NCBI RefSeq assembly: GCF_030244015.1
Contig: NZ_JASSYX010000002.1
Span: 682,001 to 746,000, forward strand
From: Pedobacter ginsengisoli
GTDB lineage: Bacteria; Bacteroidota; Bacteroidia; Sphingobacteriales; Sphingobacteriaceae
DNA: 64,000 nt
Reading direction: 5' to 3'
Positions within the stretch are counted from its first letter, which is position 1, and every line of letters starts with the position of its first letter. Shown one piece after another: positions 10,255-18,084 of the stretch. The notes beneath the pieces are model-generated. The model was not told the origin of the DNA. It saw only the letters and a program-made list of their open reading frames with translations, and made no database searches. The translations under genes were made by a program, and so were the position numbers.

Positions 10255-10395
10255 TTTAAGCCAATACTTACCAAACAAAACCTGACCTGTTCGGTATCCA
10301 TTTATATTGGGTATTTAATTGAAATGGACATCTGATTATCAATTAGGTTTTTCCTGGGTCTTACTAGTATTGGGTAGGCGGGAAGGGTGAATCTA

Positions 10396-10887
10396 TTAAT
10401 GAAGCCTTTCCCTCAATAACCCATACACCCAGGTACCCGCAATGGCGCTTAAAAGTGTTACTGCAGTTACCGTTGCGCCAGTACCAATTTGAGCAAAAAG
10501 TGGTCCGGGGCATGCACCAGTAATCGCCCAGCCCATGCCGAATATCAAGCCACCAAAAATTTGGCCCCTATTGAAAGTTTTAGGGTGAAACTCTATGGTT
10601 TCGCCATAAATGGTTTTGATGTTAAATTTTTTGATGAGCCAAACTGAAATTATCCCTATTGCAATGGCGCTACCAATAATGCCATACATGTGAAACGATT
10701 GTAGACGGAACATCTCCTGAATGCGAAACCAGCTTACTACTTCTGATTTAACGAAAACTATTCCAAATAGAACACCTACAATAAGATATTTAATGTTGTG
10801 ATACCATTTGTGTTGTAGATGGCTTTCGTTTATGCACATTGCATCTAAAGATCGGGTTTCAAAATCTGTATTTTTATTTTGTTGCAT
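10396..10887 (-). CDS. YeeE/YedE family membrane protein (C-terminal half of thiosulfate/sulfur transporter)
   Basis: 163-aa integral membrane protein of the YeeE/YedE (TsuA-like) family. These proteins move thiosulfate or other reduced sulfur across the inner membrane using conserved cysteines. Four hydrophobic segments are visible (from ~28, 60, 106, 140), and the conserved motif GACPGPLFAQIGTG carries the key Cys. It lies 9 bp after the partner half at 10897, so the two are probably co-translated and form one transporter. It is the last gene of the sulfur cluster. Confidence 0.85.
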   Translation of the reverse strand: MQQNKNTDFETRSLDAMCINESHLQHKWYHNIKYLIVGVLFGIVFVKSEVVSWFRIQEMFRLQSFHMYGIIGSAIAIGIISVWLIKKFNIKTIYGETIEFHPKTFNRGQIFGGLIFGMGWAITGACPGPLFAQIGTGATVTAVTLLSAIAGTWVYGLLRERLH

Positions 10888-10896
10888 GATGATCTG

Positions 10897-11460
10897 TTAA
10901 AGTGATAAAATGTGCGGTAAAATGAGATTAGCCATGGCGAAGCCACCGATCATAAAACAGATTGTAGCTACCAGTGAAGGCCATTGTAAATTAGACAAGC
11001 CCATAATCGCATGCCCGCTGGTACAACCACCGGCATATCTGGTACCGAAACCCACCAAAAAACCACCTATCACAATTAATATAAAACCACGAAATGTAAA
11101 TAGCGATGGCCAGCTCATTACATCGGCTGGAATCAAATTATCATAATTGGTAATACCATAGCCTGCCAATTCAGTGGCTAACTTTGTATTTACTTCCATG
11201 GGGTTAGGATTAGACAATAAGCCCATCGCAATTGCGCCACCCAGTAATATCCCAAACACAAAGAATAAATTCCATGCTTCTTTTTTCCAATCGTATTTAA
11301 AAAACGGGATGTTTGCAGGAATACATGAGGCACAAATATGTCTTAATGAAGAGCTGATCCCAAAGGATTTGTTGCCTAAAATCAAAAGTGCTGGCACAGT
11401 TAAACCTATTAGCGGTCCAGCCACGTACCATGGCCAGGGTTGTTTTAAAAATTCTACCAT
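10897..11460 (-). CDS. YeeE/YedE family membrane protein (N-terminal half)
   Basis: About 187 aa from the ATG at 11460 ([20 protein letters not shown]). The longer frame up to 11541 adds 27 polar residues not typical of the family. It has hydrophobic helices and two cysteine motifs: HICASCIP and [13 protein letters not shown], the latter being the conserved sulfur-passing Cys motif. It pairs with the 10396-10887 half. It is placed between the MBL-rhodanese gene and the second half, all on the minus strand, which supports import of thiosulfate or polysulfide, or export of detoxified sulfur. Confidence 0.85.
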   Translation of the reverse strand: MVEFLKQPWPWYVAGPLIGLTVPALLILGNKSFGISSSLRHICASCIPANIPFFKYDWKKEAWNLFFVFGILLGGAIAMGLLSNPNPMEVNTKLATELAGYGITNYDNLIPADVMSWPSLFTFRGFILIVIGGFLVGFGTRYAGGCTSGHAIMGLSNLQWPSLVATICFMIGGFAMANLILPHILSL

Positions 11461-11587
11461 ATTGATGTGATCTATTTCTGAATGGTACAAAAGTGCAACA
11501 TCCATAGACTGATTAGAATGCGTGCTCTTTATTGCTATCAATTTTGTATTGTCCTGCGTACTAAACAGCGGTGAAAAAATTCCATAA

Positions 11588-12976
11588 CTATATTGTTTTA
11601 CCTCCGTTAGCCAACCATTCTTTCATGCCGCCATAATAGTTCTTGACACCATCAAAGCCATTTCTTCTTAAAATGGAATTAGCAATTGTTGCACGGTCGC
11701 CGCTTTGGCAATGAATTACCACTTGTTTGTCTTTGCTGATTTTATTGAGGTTATCTTGCAAGGTTCCAACAAAAACATGTTCTGCACCGTCAATATGCCC
11801 GTCTTCGTATTCTGTTAACCCGCGCACGTCTACAATCTGAACATTATCTTTACCTAAATAAGTTTTAAATTTTTCCAGGCTAATAACATCGGCAGTTTGC
11901 AGTTCAATTCCGAGATCGTCGACATTATTTATGAAACCATAAATGTTATCTAAGCCAATGCGCATTAGTTTCCTGGTGATTTCTTCCATTTCGCTGGCAT
12001 TGGCAACAATGATAAATTGCTCTTGATAATTCATAATCCACCCAGCCCAGGTCGACAAGCTGTTGTTGTGCTGGATATTGATGCTGCCAGGAATAAATCC
12101 TTTTGCGAAATCTATTTTGTTACGTGTATCAATTACCTTAATGCCATCGCTGAAGGCTTGTGAAAACTGCGTGGTGCTAAGTAAGTGGTGTTGCGGAATT
12201 TCTACCAACAATGGGCGATTAACCTTATTCAGCTGTTTCATCATAGCAAAATATTTGGGCGGTTCAGGCTGTCCGGTCAGCAAATAATCTACAAATCCAT
12301 TCTCGTCATTTTCGTGTTGGAAGGCCCAATTCCTAATTTTTTCATAACCTACAGTTGAGCTTGGTACTGCACCCAGGGTTTTACCGCAGGCAGAGCCCGC
12401 GCCGTGACCCGGCCAGACCTGTAAATATGAAGGTAATTCAGCAAAACGTTTAACAGACTGGTACATCTGTTTTGCACCTGTTTCTTGTGTGCCTACCAAT
12501 CCCGCCGCCTTCTCCAATAAATCAGGACGACCAATATCACCTACGAAAACGAAATCTCCGGTAAAAATCATTACAGGTTCGCTGGTTGCCGGATGGTCAG
12601 TTAACAAAAAACTGATGCTTTCGGGCGTATGACCAGGCGTGTGTAGCACTTCTAAAGTAAGATTGCCTACTTTAATTATATCACCATGTTTTAATCCTAT
12701 GTGATCAAATTGATATTGCCAGTCTGCACCGCCTTCGTCCGATAGATACAACTGAGCGCCAGTTACCGCCGCCAGTTCTCTTGACCCCGCTAAGAAATCG
12801 GCATGAATATGCGTTTCGGCAATGTGCGTGATATTAAGGTTATTTTGTGCAGCTATTTTCAGATATACATCCATATCACGTTGTGCATCAATTACAATGG
12901 CCTCGCCTTTGGCCTGGCAACCAATTAGAAAGCTCGCCTGGGCCAGGCTTTTATCGTATACGTGTTGAAAAAACAT
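11588..12976 (-). CDS. MBL-fold persulfide dioxygenase-like protein with two rhodanese domains
   Basis: 462 aa. An N-terminal metallo-beta-lactamase domain (about 1-250) of ETHE1 type has THIHADFLAG, HTPGHTPES, GDFVFVGDIGRPDLLE and WPGHGAGSACGK, the metal-ligand motifs. Two rhodanese domains follow (about 265-355 and 365-460). The second keeps the active-site Cys (VIHCQSGDRA). The first has a Val-Ala-Asn sequence in that loop and is probably inactive. The architecture matches CstB-like sulfide-detoxifying enzymes, which oxidise low-molecular-weight persulfide to sulfite or thiosulfate. Adjacent sulfite-exporter and YeeE genes fit. Cytoplasmic. Confidence 0.88.
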   Translation of the reverse strand: MFFQHVYDKSLAQASFLIGCQAKGEAIVIDAQRDMDVYLKIAAQNNLNITHIAETHIHADFLAGSRELAAVTGAQLYLSDEGGADWQYQFDHIGLKHGDIIKVGNLTLEVLHTPGHTPESISFLLTDHPATSEPVMIFTGDFVFVGDIGRPDLLEKAAGLVGTQETGAKQMYQSVKRFAELPSYLQVWPGHGAGSACGKTLGAVPSSTVGYEKIRNWAFQHENDENGFVDYLLTGQPEPPKYFAMMKQLNKVNRPLLVEIPQHHLLSTTQFSQAFSDGIKVIDTRNKIDFAKGFIPGSINIQHNNSLSTWAGWIMNYQEQFIIVANASEMEEITRKLMRIGLDNIYGFINNVDDLGIELQTADVISLEKFKTYLGKDNVQIVDVRGLTEYEDGHIDGAEHVFVGTLQDNLNKISKDKQVVIHCQSGDRATIANSILRRNGFDGVKNYYGGMKEWLANGGKTI

Positions 12977-13131
12977 AATGTTATATTTTTATAAGTTTGC
13001 AATTATTCAATTGATACTTCAAAGTTCGATGATCTGAATCGGCCTCACAGCTACTTTTGTTACAGAGAAAAATGATTGACATTATATTTTTTATTTTCAT
13101 TATCTCATTATAAGCAGAATAGTACATCAAT

Positions 13132-13923
13132 TTATTTTAATAAAATTTCTTTAATTATGATATAAATGCCAGCCACAAGCACAAACCAGCCGAAAGCAGG
13201 CTTCAGTTTTTTACTGTCTATCTTAGTTGATAAATAACTGCCTATAAAAATGCCGACTATGGCAATTAGGGTAACAGGGAGAAGAAAAGACCAATTGATG
13301 TGATTTTGGCCTAAAGAGAACACAAAACCAGTCAAGGAATTTACAGCAATGATAAGTAATGAAGTTCCAACAGCAGTTTTTATTGGTAGTTTTAAAAGTT
13401 TAACCAGCGCTGGGATAATCAAAAAGCCGCCACCCGCGCCAATTAATCCCGTCACCACTCCAACAACCAAGCCTTGCGCAATTATCCAAATATTGCTGGC
13501 CGGTTGCCGATCAGTAATTTTTTCTTCTCTATCTTTTTTGATCATACCGTAGGATGCGAAAACCATGAGCAAAGCGAAGAATACCATTAATAAAGTGGAC
13601 TTTGTCAGTGCAAAATGGCCCATATATATGATGTGCTCTGGAATGGCGGGGAGCATATAATGGCGGGTGAAAAAAATTGCTGCAATAGAGGGCAAACCAA
13701 ATAATATTGCGGTACTCAGATCTATGAATCCTTTTTTGAAATAAGATGCCGAACCCACCAGACTGGTTGAGCCGACCACAAAGAGGGAATAGGTAGTGGC
13801 CAGAACTGTGTCTACAGCAAACAAATAAACCAGTACGGGTACGGTTAGTATACTACCCCCACCACCGATGAGCCCGAGTGAAATACCTATAAGAATTGAA
13901 GCCGAATAACCTGTGATTTCCAT
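13132..13923 (-). CDS. TauE/SafE family sulfite/organosulfonate exporter
   Basis: 263-aa polytopic membrane protein with the two family repeats, each holding a Gly-rich loop: GISLGLIGGGGSILTVPVLVYL near the N-terminus and GVVTGLIGAGGGFLIIPALV in the middle. About eight transmembrane segments are visible. Members export sulfite, sulfoacetate or related anions. It lies 155 bp upstream of the persulfide dioxygenase and 54 bp downstream of the Crp/Fnr gene. I infer it exports sulfite made by the MBL enzyme. CAAAAGTA near 13941 on this strand reads TACTTTTG in reverse, a possible -7 box for it. Confidence 0.85.
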   Translation of the reverse strand: MEITGYSASILIGISLGLIGGGGSILTVPVLVYLFAVDTVLATTYSLFVVGSTSLVGSASYFKKGFIDLSTAILFGLPSIAAIFFTRHYMLPAIPEHIIYMGHFALTKSTLLMVFFALLMVFASYGMIKKDREEKITDRQPASNIWIIAQGLVVGVVTGLIGAGGGFLIIPALVKLLKLPIKTAVGTSLLIIAVNSLTGFVFSLGQNHINWSFLLPVTLIAIVGIFIGSYLSTKIDSKKLKPAFGWFVLVAGIYIIIKEILLK

Positions 13924-13977
13924 CGCGTTGATTTAATAATTCAAAAGTAGCTCAAGCGAAATGGCAATACAGTTACT

Positions 13978-14604
13978 TTAGTTACACAAGATAATTTTGT
14001 TTCTGCCGAGTTCAACGATGCCGTTGTCCTCTAATTGTTTAAGCAGCCTGGATACCACTACACGGGCAGTACCAAGTTCGTTGGCCAGTTGCTCGTGGGT
14101 AATGGCAATGGTTTTACTATCAGTAAGCTCGGCTTTTTTGCCAAGCAGGTTAAGCAAACGTTCGTCAACTTTTTTAAAGGCAATGGCATTTACTATTTCT
14201 AATAGTTCTTCGAATCGTTTATGGTATAAACGGAAAATATAATCCAGCCATTGAGGATATTCTTTGATAAAAAGGGAGACCTTATCGATCGGAAGAAACA
14301 GAATTTCCGCATCCTCTTCCACTTCGGCTTTTACTTTGCTGGTCTCGTTATGCATGCCACCTAAAAAAGACATGATACAACTTTCCCCGGCTTTAATATA
14401 GTAAAGTAAAATCTCCCTGCCATCTTCTTCCGTTCGGATGACTTTCATGCTTCCCTTAATCACAATCGGAATTGCACGTATGTATGAATTCTCATTTAGT
14501 ATAATACTGCCAGCTTTAAAATTTTTCCTGATACTGTTCTGGTACAATTTAGCAACTAATTCAGGTGATGACCTGAGCTCTTCAATTTGATCGAGTTTTT
14601 CCAT
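13978..14604 (-). CDS. Crp/Fnr family transcriptional regulator
   Basis: 208 aa. It has an N-terminal cyclic-nucleotide-binding-like beta barrel (about 20-135; GSIILNENSYIRAIPIVIKGSMKV, AGESCIMSFLGG), a long dimer helix (about 138-160) and a C-terminal winged helix (165-208; ITHEQLANELGTA). There is no N-terminal iron-sulfur cysteine cluster, so it is not a classical FNR oxygen sensor; only Cys near 93 and at the C-terminus are visible. In the recognition helix the Glu normally found two residues after Thr-Ala (AREVVSR) is Val (ARVVVSRLLK). Heading the sulfur genes, it is probably their local regulator. Confidence 0.88.
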   Translation of the reverse strand: MEKLDQIEELRSSPELVAKLYQNSIRKNFKAGSIILNENSYIRAIPIVIKGSMKVIRTEEDGREILLYYIKAGESCIMSFLGGMHNETSKVKAEVEEDAEILFLPIDKVSLFIKEYPQWLDYIFRLYHKRFEELLEIVNAIAFKKVDERLLNLLGKKAELTDSKTIAITHEQLANELGTARVVVSRLLKQLEDNGIVELGRNKIILCN

Positions 14605-14694
14605 GTATTAAAGGTATATATAATGGATAGAATTCGCTTAAACTTCCCATACATCCATGATTGACCCGATTCATTACACGCACATTAGATTCCA

Positions 14695-15150
14695 CTAGGG
14701 TACCAAATTTGGACTGCCTACTTCGGTGTGGCGGATTTGCCCGCCGAGGTAACCGGTCCTGGCAGCCAAAGCAAAACAAATGACGGATAAAACCAATATG
14801 ACAACGGCTATTTTTCTATTAAAAGCCACTAATTTGTTCTTAAAAAACAAGGCGAGAAAGGAAACTACCCATAAAATTCCAAATCCGATAACAGATACTT
14901 CAGCAGACTCTTCGTGAGATTCGACCAGGCTTTTTGATATTCCCCGAATGTGTTCCACTGTTTCCTCTGCAGACTCTCCGGTCACGTAGGCGATTAATCC
15001 GCCTAAACACGCAACTGAAAATACTAAATAAGAAGCGAATAATGTTTGAGAACTATTTATATAAAGCCCATAAATGAGTAAAAGTATGCCCAAAAAGATA
15101 CCAAAGATTGGTAAATGGGTAATGATTAAGTGAAGGTGTGTTAAGTCCAT
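14695..15150 (-). CDS. DUF2231-like inner-membrane protein
   Basis: 151 aa with four transmembrane segments (about 8-28, 38-57, 85-105, 115-135). It has His-rich ends: LTHLHLIITHLP at the start and a C-terminal GYLGGQIRHTE, typical of DUF2231 membrane proteins, which have been discussed as possible heme or metal membrane proteins. A periplasmic or cytoplasmic loop is Glu/Ser rich (SAEETVEHIRGISKSLVESH). Role unknown. It follows the 126-aa helical gene by 21 bp, so they form an operon driven from the region at 15553-15858. Confidence 0.7.
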   Translation of the reverse strand: MDLTHLHLIITHLPIFGIFLGILLLIYGLYINSSQTLFASYLVFSVACLGGLIAYVTGESAEETVEHIRGISKSLVESHEESAEVSVIGFGILWVVSFLALFFKNKLVAFNRKIAVVILVLSVICFALAARTGYLGGQIRHTEVGSPNLVP

Positions 15151-15171
15151 GACGATTCTTTTTAATGTGTT

Positions 15172-15552
15172 TTACATCCATTTTGCGGCAAAACGGTTAA
15201 ATTCATGCCGAAGCTCATTAATACTTTGTTCCAAAGAAAGATATCGTTCATAGAGTTTGGTCTGCGCTTCATCGGCATTTTCGGATACGAAATAACTGGT
15301 CTTTTCTAATTGGTGCGTGATCAGCCTGAGATGCTCATTTATAGTATGGCGCAGTTCATCCATATTGTTCCGCTGAATAATGAGCTGGTTCTGGAAATGT
15401 TCTACATTCTTCATTACCTCGATATGGGTATTGTCTTTTGTGATCTCTTCCAGTCTACCCTGGAGGATGTTCATTTCTTCCTTGTAAAACTGAAGTCCGC
15501 GCAACGCTTCGTTATGCAGATTCTGAACGTGTTTAATGTTTATCTTTTTCAT
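15172..15552 (-). CDS. Small all-helical protein, unknown function
   Basis: 126 aa, almost entirely predicted alpha helix with heptad-like patterning (LHNEALRGLQFYKEEMNIL, HFQNQLIIQRNNMDELRHTI, LYERYLSLEQSINELRHEF). There is no signal peptide and no transmembrane segment. It could form a four-helix bundle; I see no hemerythrin or Dps metal motif. An FNR-like box lies 129 bp before the start and a degenerate one 42 bp before it. It is probably cytoplasmic and part of the stress regulon together with the downstream membrane protein. Confidence 0.65.
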   Translation of the reverse strand: MKKINIKHVQNLHNEALRGLQFYKEEMNILQGRLEEITKDNTHIEVMKNVEHFQNQLIIQRNNMDELRHTINEHLRLITHQLEKTSYFVSENADEAQTKLYERYLSLEQSINELRHEFNRFAAKWM

Positions 15553-15858
15553 GACACAAGTTTAAGTAAAGCCAGTTCAGCAATAGCTGATGCAGATCAC
15601 GGTTATTTTTGATATTGCACAGGAACCAGTATCTGCCGCCTATCGGTTTTTCTGATTTCTCCTCAAAAAGAGCCGCGATCTGACGAAGATCATATTGTTA
15701 GATCAGCCAGCTTATAAAATGAAAACTCTCATCGTCTAACTTTGATGTTAAAGTGATAACGATTCCTGATATATAGACAATAACTTGTTATGGTACATGT
15801 CCGATTCAACATACATGCGCTGGAAATATGGATATAGCAGCTGCATTTGGCCTGGTCA
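15553..15858. other. 306-bp intergenic region with regulatory boxes
   Basis: No gene is visible. It separates the PAP2 gene's 3' end from the start of the 126-aa helical gene. It contains one exact FNR-like box (15681-15692) and a degenerate copy AGATCACGGTTA (15594-15605). The rest is AT-rich with no obvious hairpin terminator. Confidence 0.6.
15681..15692. promoter_or_regulatory. FNR/Anr-like box TGACgaagATCA
   Basis: Exact match to TGAY-N4-RTCA, the core of FNR-type sites, upstream of the minus-strand 126-aa helical gene and its DUF2231-like partner. It is the only exact box in this region, and it lacks the 22-bp partner seen at the other promoters. Confidence 0.5.
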
Positions 15859-16629
15859 CTAAAAACTGCCGCTCAAATAAAATCCGGCCTTTCCATTTTG
15901 ATACGCCGGCAGTAAGTTCAAAGCAGACTTATTCCTTCCGGACATGAGTTTTCGTACCTGTGGATACAGCAGATAGGCGAATTTGGTAGATAAGATTCCA
16001 AATCCGGCACCAGCCACCACATCACTAAACCAATGCCGGTTGTTGTACATCCTTAAGGCGCCGGTTGCCGTTGCTACAAAGTATCCTGAATAACCCAGCC
16101 AGGGATAACGGTGACCATATTCCTGCTTCAGGAATTCTGCTGAAGCAAACACGGTCGCGGTGTGCCCCGAGGGGAACGAATTGAAAACCGAATGATCAGG
16201 CCTTTCCCGTTTGGTGATGTCCTTAAGTGCTGTTACCGACCCCGTCATCATTGAGATAGACATAATATAGATTGCAGCGGCATCACCTATCTCATGTTCA
16301 CCTCTGACCCCTGCTGCCTGCAAACCAAACGCAATGGCGGCCGGCGCAAATTGGAGATAATTGTCTGCGTGAGCAGCAAACAGCGGATGATCCTCCTGGA
16401 GTTCATTTTTGGTTGTAAGATCCAGGCTCCTGACCGGGTTTTTCCCCGCCAGAGAGAACAAGCCGTAACCAATTAAGGCGGCCGGAAGCACAAAAGAAGC
16501 AACTTTGGGACAATAAGTCTTTTGCGGCAGCGTATCAGCCACCTGGGCATTACAAAACACCGGTGGCCACATCAGCGAAGCAGCTAAGGCCACCCGAAAA
16601 AACCGGTTAAACCACCTCGGATGTTCCAT
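15859..16629 (-). CDS. PAP2 family phosphatase
   Basis: 256 aa with a signal peptide (ends FCNAQ, ~29) and several hydrophobic helices. The three PAP2 catalytic motifs are intact: KDITKRERP, FPSGHT and RMYNNRHWFSDV. Family members dephosphorylate lipid phosphates such as phosphatidic acid or undecaprenyl pyrophosphate on the periplasmic side. It is the last gene of the two-component/thioredoxin/ApbE/DUF4266/DUF3570 run, 1 bp after the DUF3570 gene, so it is clearly co-transcribed. Its role with a flavin-transfer cluster is not established. Confidence 0.85.
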   Translation of the reverse strand: MEHPRWFNRFFRVALAASLMWPPVFCNAQVADTLPQKTYCPKVASFVLPAALIGYGLFSLAGKNPVRSLDLTTKNELQEDHPLFAAHADNYLQFAPAAIAFGLQAAGVRGEHEIGDAAAIYIMSISMMTGSVTALKDITKRERPDHSVFNSFPSGHTATVFASAEFLKQEYGHRYPWLGYSGYFVATATGALRMYNNRHWFSDVVAGAGFGILSTKFAYLLYPQVRKLMSGRNKSALNLLPAYQNGKAGFYLSGSF

Positions 16630-16630
16630 G

Positions 16631-17839
16631 CTATTTTACTTTCAGGTTTAACGAAATGATGTTGGAGGCCAGACCGGTCGATCTGCTGTAATGACCATAA
16701 CGTAGCTCCAGCATGCTGATCCGGCGCCACCCAAATACCCCTCCTGGCGGGGCCAGCCTGATTCCTGCACCGTAAAAATCACTGCTTAAGCTCGACAGGT
16801 CGTAGTCACTGGTAAAATAGGTAGTACCTGGAGTATGCTGCCCGTACCCTGCAAAATAGCGTGTCCCTGTCTGCTTGTTATACCGGTAAAAAGGACTGAT
16901 GGAAATGAAAGAATTCAGTTTTACAGGGACCTCCAGTTCTGCGGTATGTGCCCTGATTCCCCAGTTGTCCATATAATAACGGTAGAACGACCTGAGCAGG
17001 ATATGATCGGTAGCGAAGTAATTCAGCCGTGCCGAAACAGGCAGCTTGTACCGTTGATCAGGCAATGTTTCGGCGAGTAAAGAGCCGTCTGTGAAATAAT
17101 CCCGCTGGTATTTTGTGGCCAGCAATCCCTTTTGGAACGACGGTTCAACCACGATGACTGCCTGAAGTTTCTGATTGATGGCCTGTGAAATTGAAAACGA
17201 GGAACTGAATGAATTCCGTGGGCTCGTCCCCTCACTTTTCAATTCACGGTCACCTCCGCTGCGGAGTTCGACAGGCAATATAACTGTCCAGGTATCTAAA
17301 AATGCCTGAAGCTTAAAATCAAACTGGGTATTCTTGTCTGCTGATAAGCGGGTCAGATTGAATCCGGCACCAATGGACTGGTAGTCATATTCACCTGAAT
17401 AGGATCCGGTAAATCCAAAAGAGTTGCCGGTAGATTCATTGGAATGCGTCCAGTTTAACGAAGGATAGATTCTTGTATCTGCACTTGAAGCAGAAGAGAT
17501 GGTGCTTGGATCTATCTTGTCAGAAGATGCAGAAGAGTAATGGTCAATCCCCAATTCGAACAGGAAAGTATTTTTTTTGCCCATTCTGTTGAATTTAGAC
17601 ATTTGAATGTCAATCGTATTGGCGAAGTCGGTCAGTTTTTCCGTGCCGATACCTCCGGTCACGGCAGAATTGTTGCCGGTCTGGCCATAATAAGCTGAGA
17701 CCAGGTTGATCTCATCGATCTTAAGTTTACGGCTCTGGTAATTGCCGCTGCCGTCCAGATCAGGTTTTGATTTTATTTGTCCCTGAGCGCCTAATATACC
17801 CAGGAAAAGCATGATGACATGCAGATAGATCTTTCTCAT
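16631..17839 (-). CDS. DUF3570 outer-membrane beta-barrel protein
   Basis: 402 aa with signal peptide (VIMLFLGILGAQGQ) and no other hydrophobic helix. Alternating aromatic beta strands run throughout (FLFELGIDHYSSAS, SFGFTGSYSGEYDYQSIG, LLRSFYRYYMDNW, ISISPFYRYNKQTGTRYF), ending in a strand-like C-terminus. These are features of DUF3570, a predicted outer-membrane barrel that travels with DUF4266 and ApbE genes. Typical family length. I infer it provides the outer-membrane part of an extracytoplasmic redox or metal system. Function is undescribed to my knowledge. Confidence 0.8.
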   Translation of the reverse strand: MRKIYLHVIMLFLGILGAQGQIKSKPDLDGSGNYQSRKLKIDEINLVSAYYGQTGNNSAVTGGIGTEKLTDFANTIDIQMSKFNRMGKKNTFLFELGIDHYSSASSDKIDPSTISSASSADTRIYPSLNWTHSNESTGNSFGFTGSYSGEYDYQSIGAGFNLTRLSADKNTQFDFKLQAFLDTWTVILPVELRSGGDRELKSEGTSPRNSFSSSFSISQAINQKLQAVIVVEPSFQKGLLATKYQRDYFTDGSLLAETLPDQRYKLPVSARLNYFATDHILLRSFYRYYMDNWGIRAHTAELEVPVKLNSFISISPFYRYNKQTGTRYFAGYGQHTPGTTYFTSDYDLSSLSSDFYGAGIRLAPPGGVFGWRRISMLELRYGHYSRSTGLASNIISLNLKVK

Positions 17840-17850
17840 GTGATATCAGA

Positions 17851-18084
17851 TTAATTACAGCCGCATCCCCCGCCGCTTTTACCCCCATTGGCCCCGGAGG
17901 CACCTTCTCTGTAGAGTTGAAAACTCTGCTCAAACTTTTGCACCTTCCTCGAAGAAAGGCTCATCTCCGCATCATTCAGCTTGCTTTTTTGATAGGGTTT
18001 AACGGCCGTACAGGAAGCGAGCGAGGCAATCTGGACCAAAACACACAGCGGCAACAACAACACTTTATTTAAAAATTTCATCAT
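17851..18084 (-). CDS. DUF4266 small lipoprotein
   Basis: 77 aa. A lipobox LASC at ~24 follows a hydrophobic signal, so the mature protein is a lipid-anchored ~53-residue peptide. After KPYQKSKLNDAEMSL comes a polar helix and a flexible tail containing EGASGAN and ending in Gly/Cys-rich GGGCGC. The first ATG overlaps the ApbE stop codon (ATGA at 18081-18084), implying translational coupling; a second ATG follows directly. Family members sit between ApbE and DUF3570. The tail could bind metal or be modified (see findings). Confidence 0.8.
   Translation of the reverse strand: MMKFLNKVLLLPLCVLVQIASLASCTAVKPYQKSKLNDAEMSLSSRKVQKFEQSFQLYREGASGANGGKSGGGCGCN

Noticed and set aside
13011..13022. TTGATACTTCAA palindrome upstream of the MBL-rhodanese gene as an FNR box
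   Set aside because: The TGA and TCA halves are separated by four bases, not six, so the geometry does not match TGAY-N4-RTCA.
13029..13040. TGATctgaATCG near the MBL-rhodanese start as another regulon member
   Set aside because: One core base differs and there is no 22-bp partner; kept out of the nine exact boxes.
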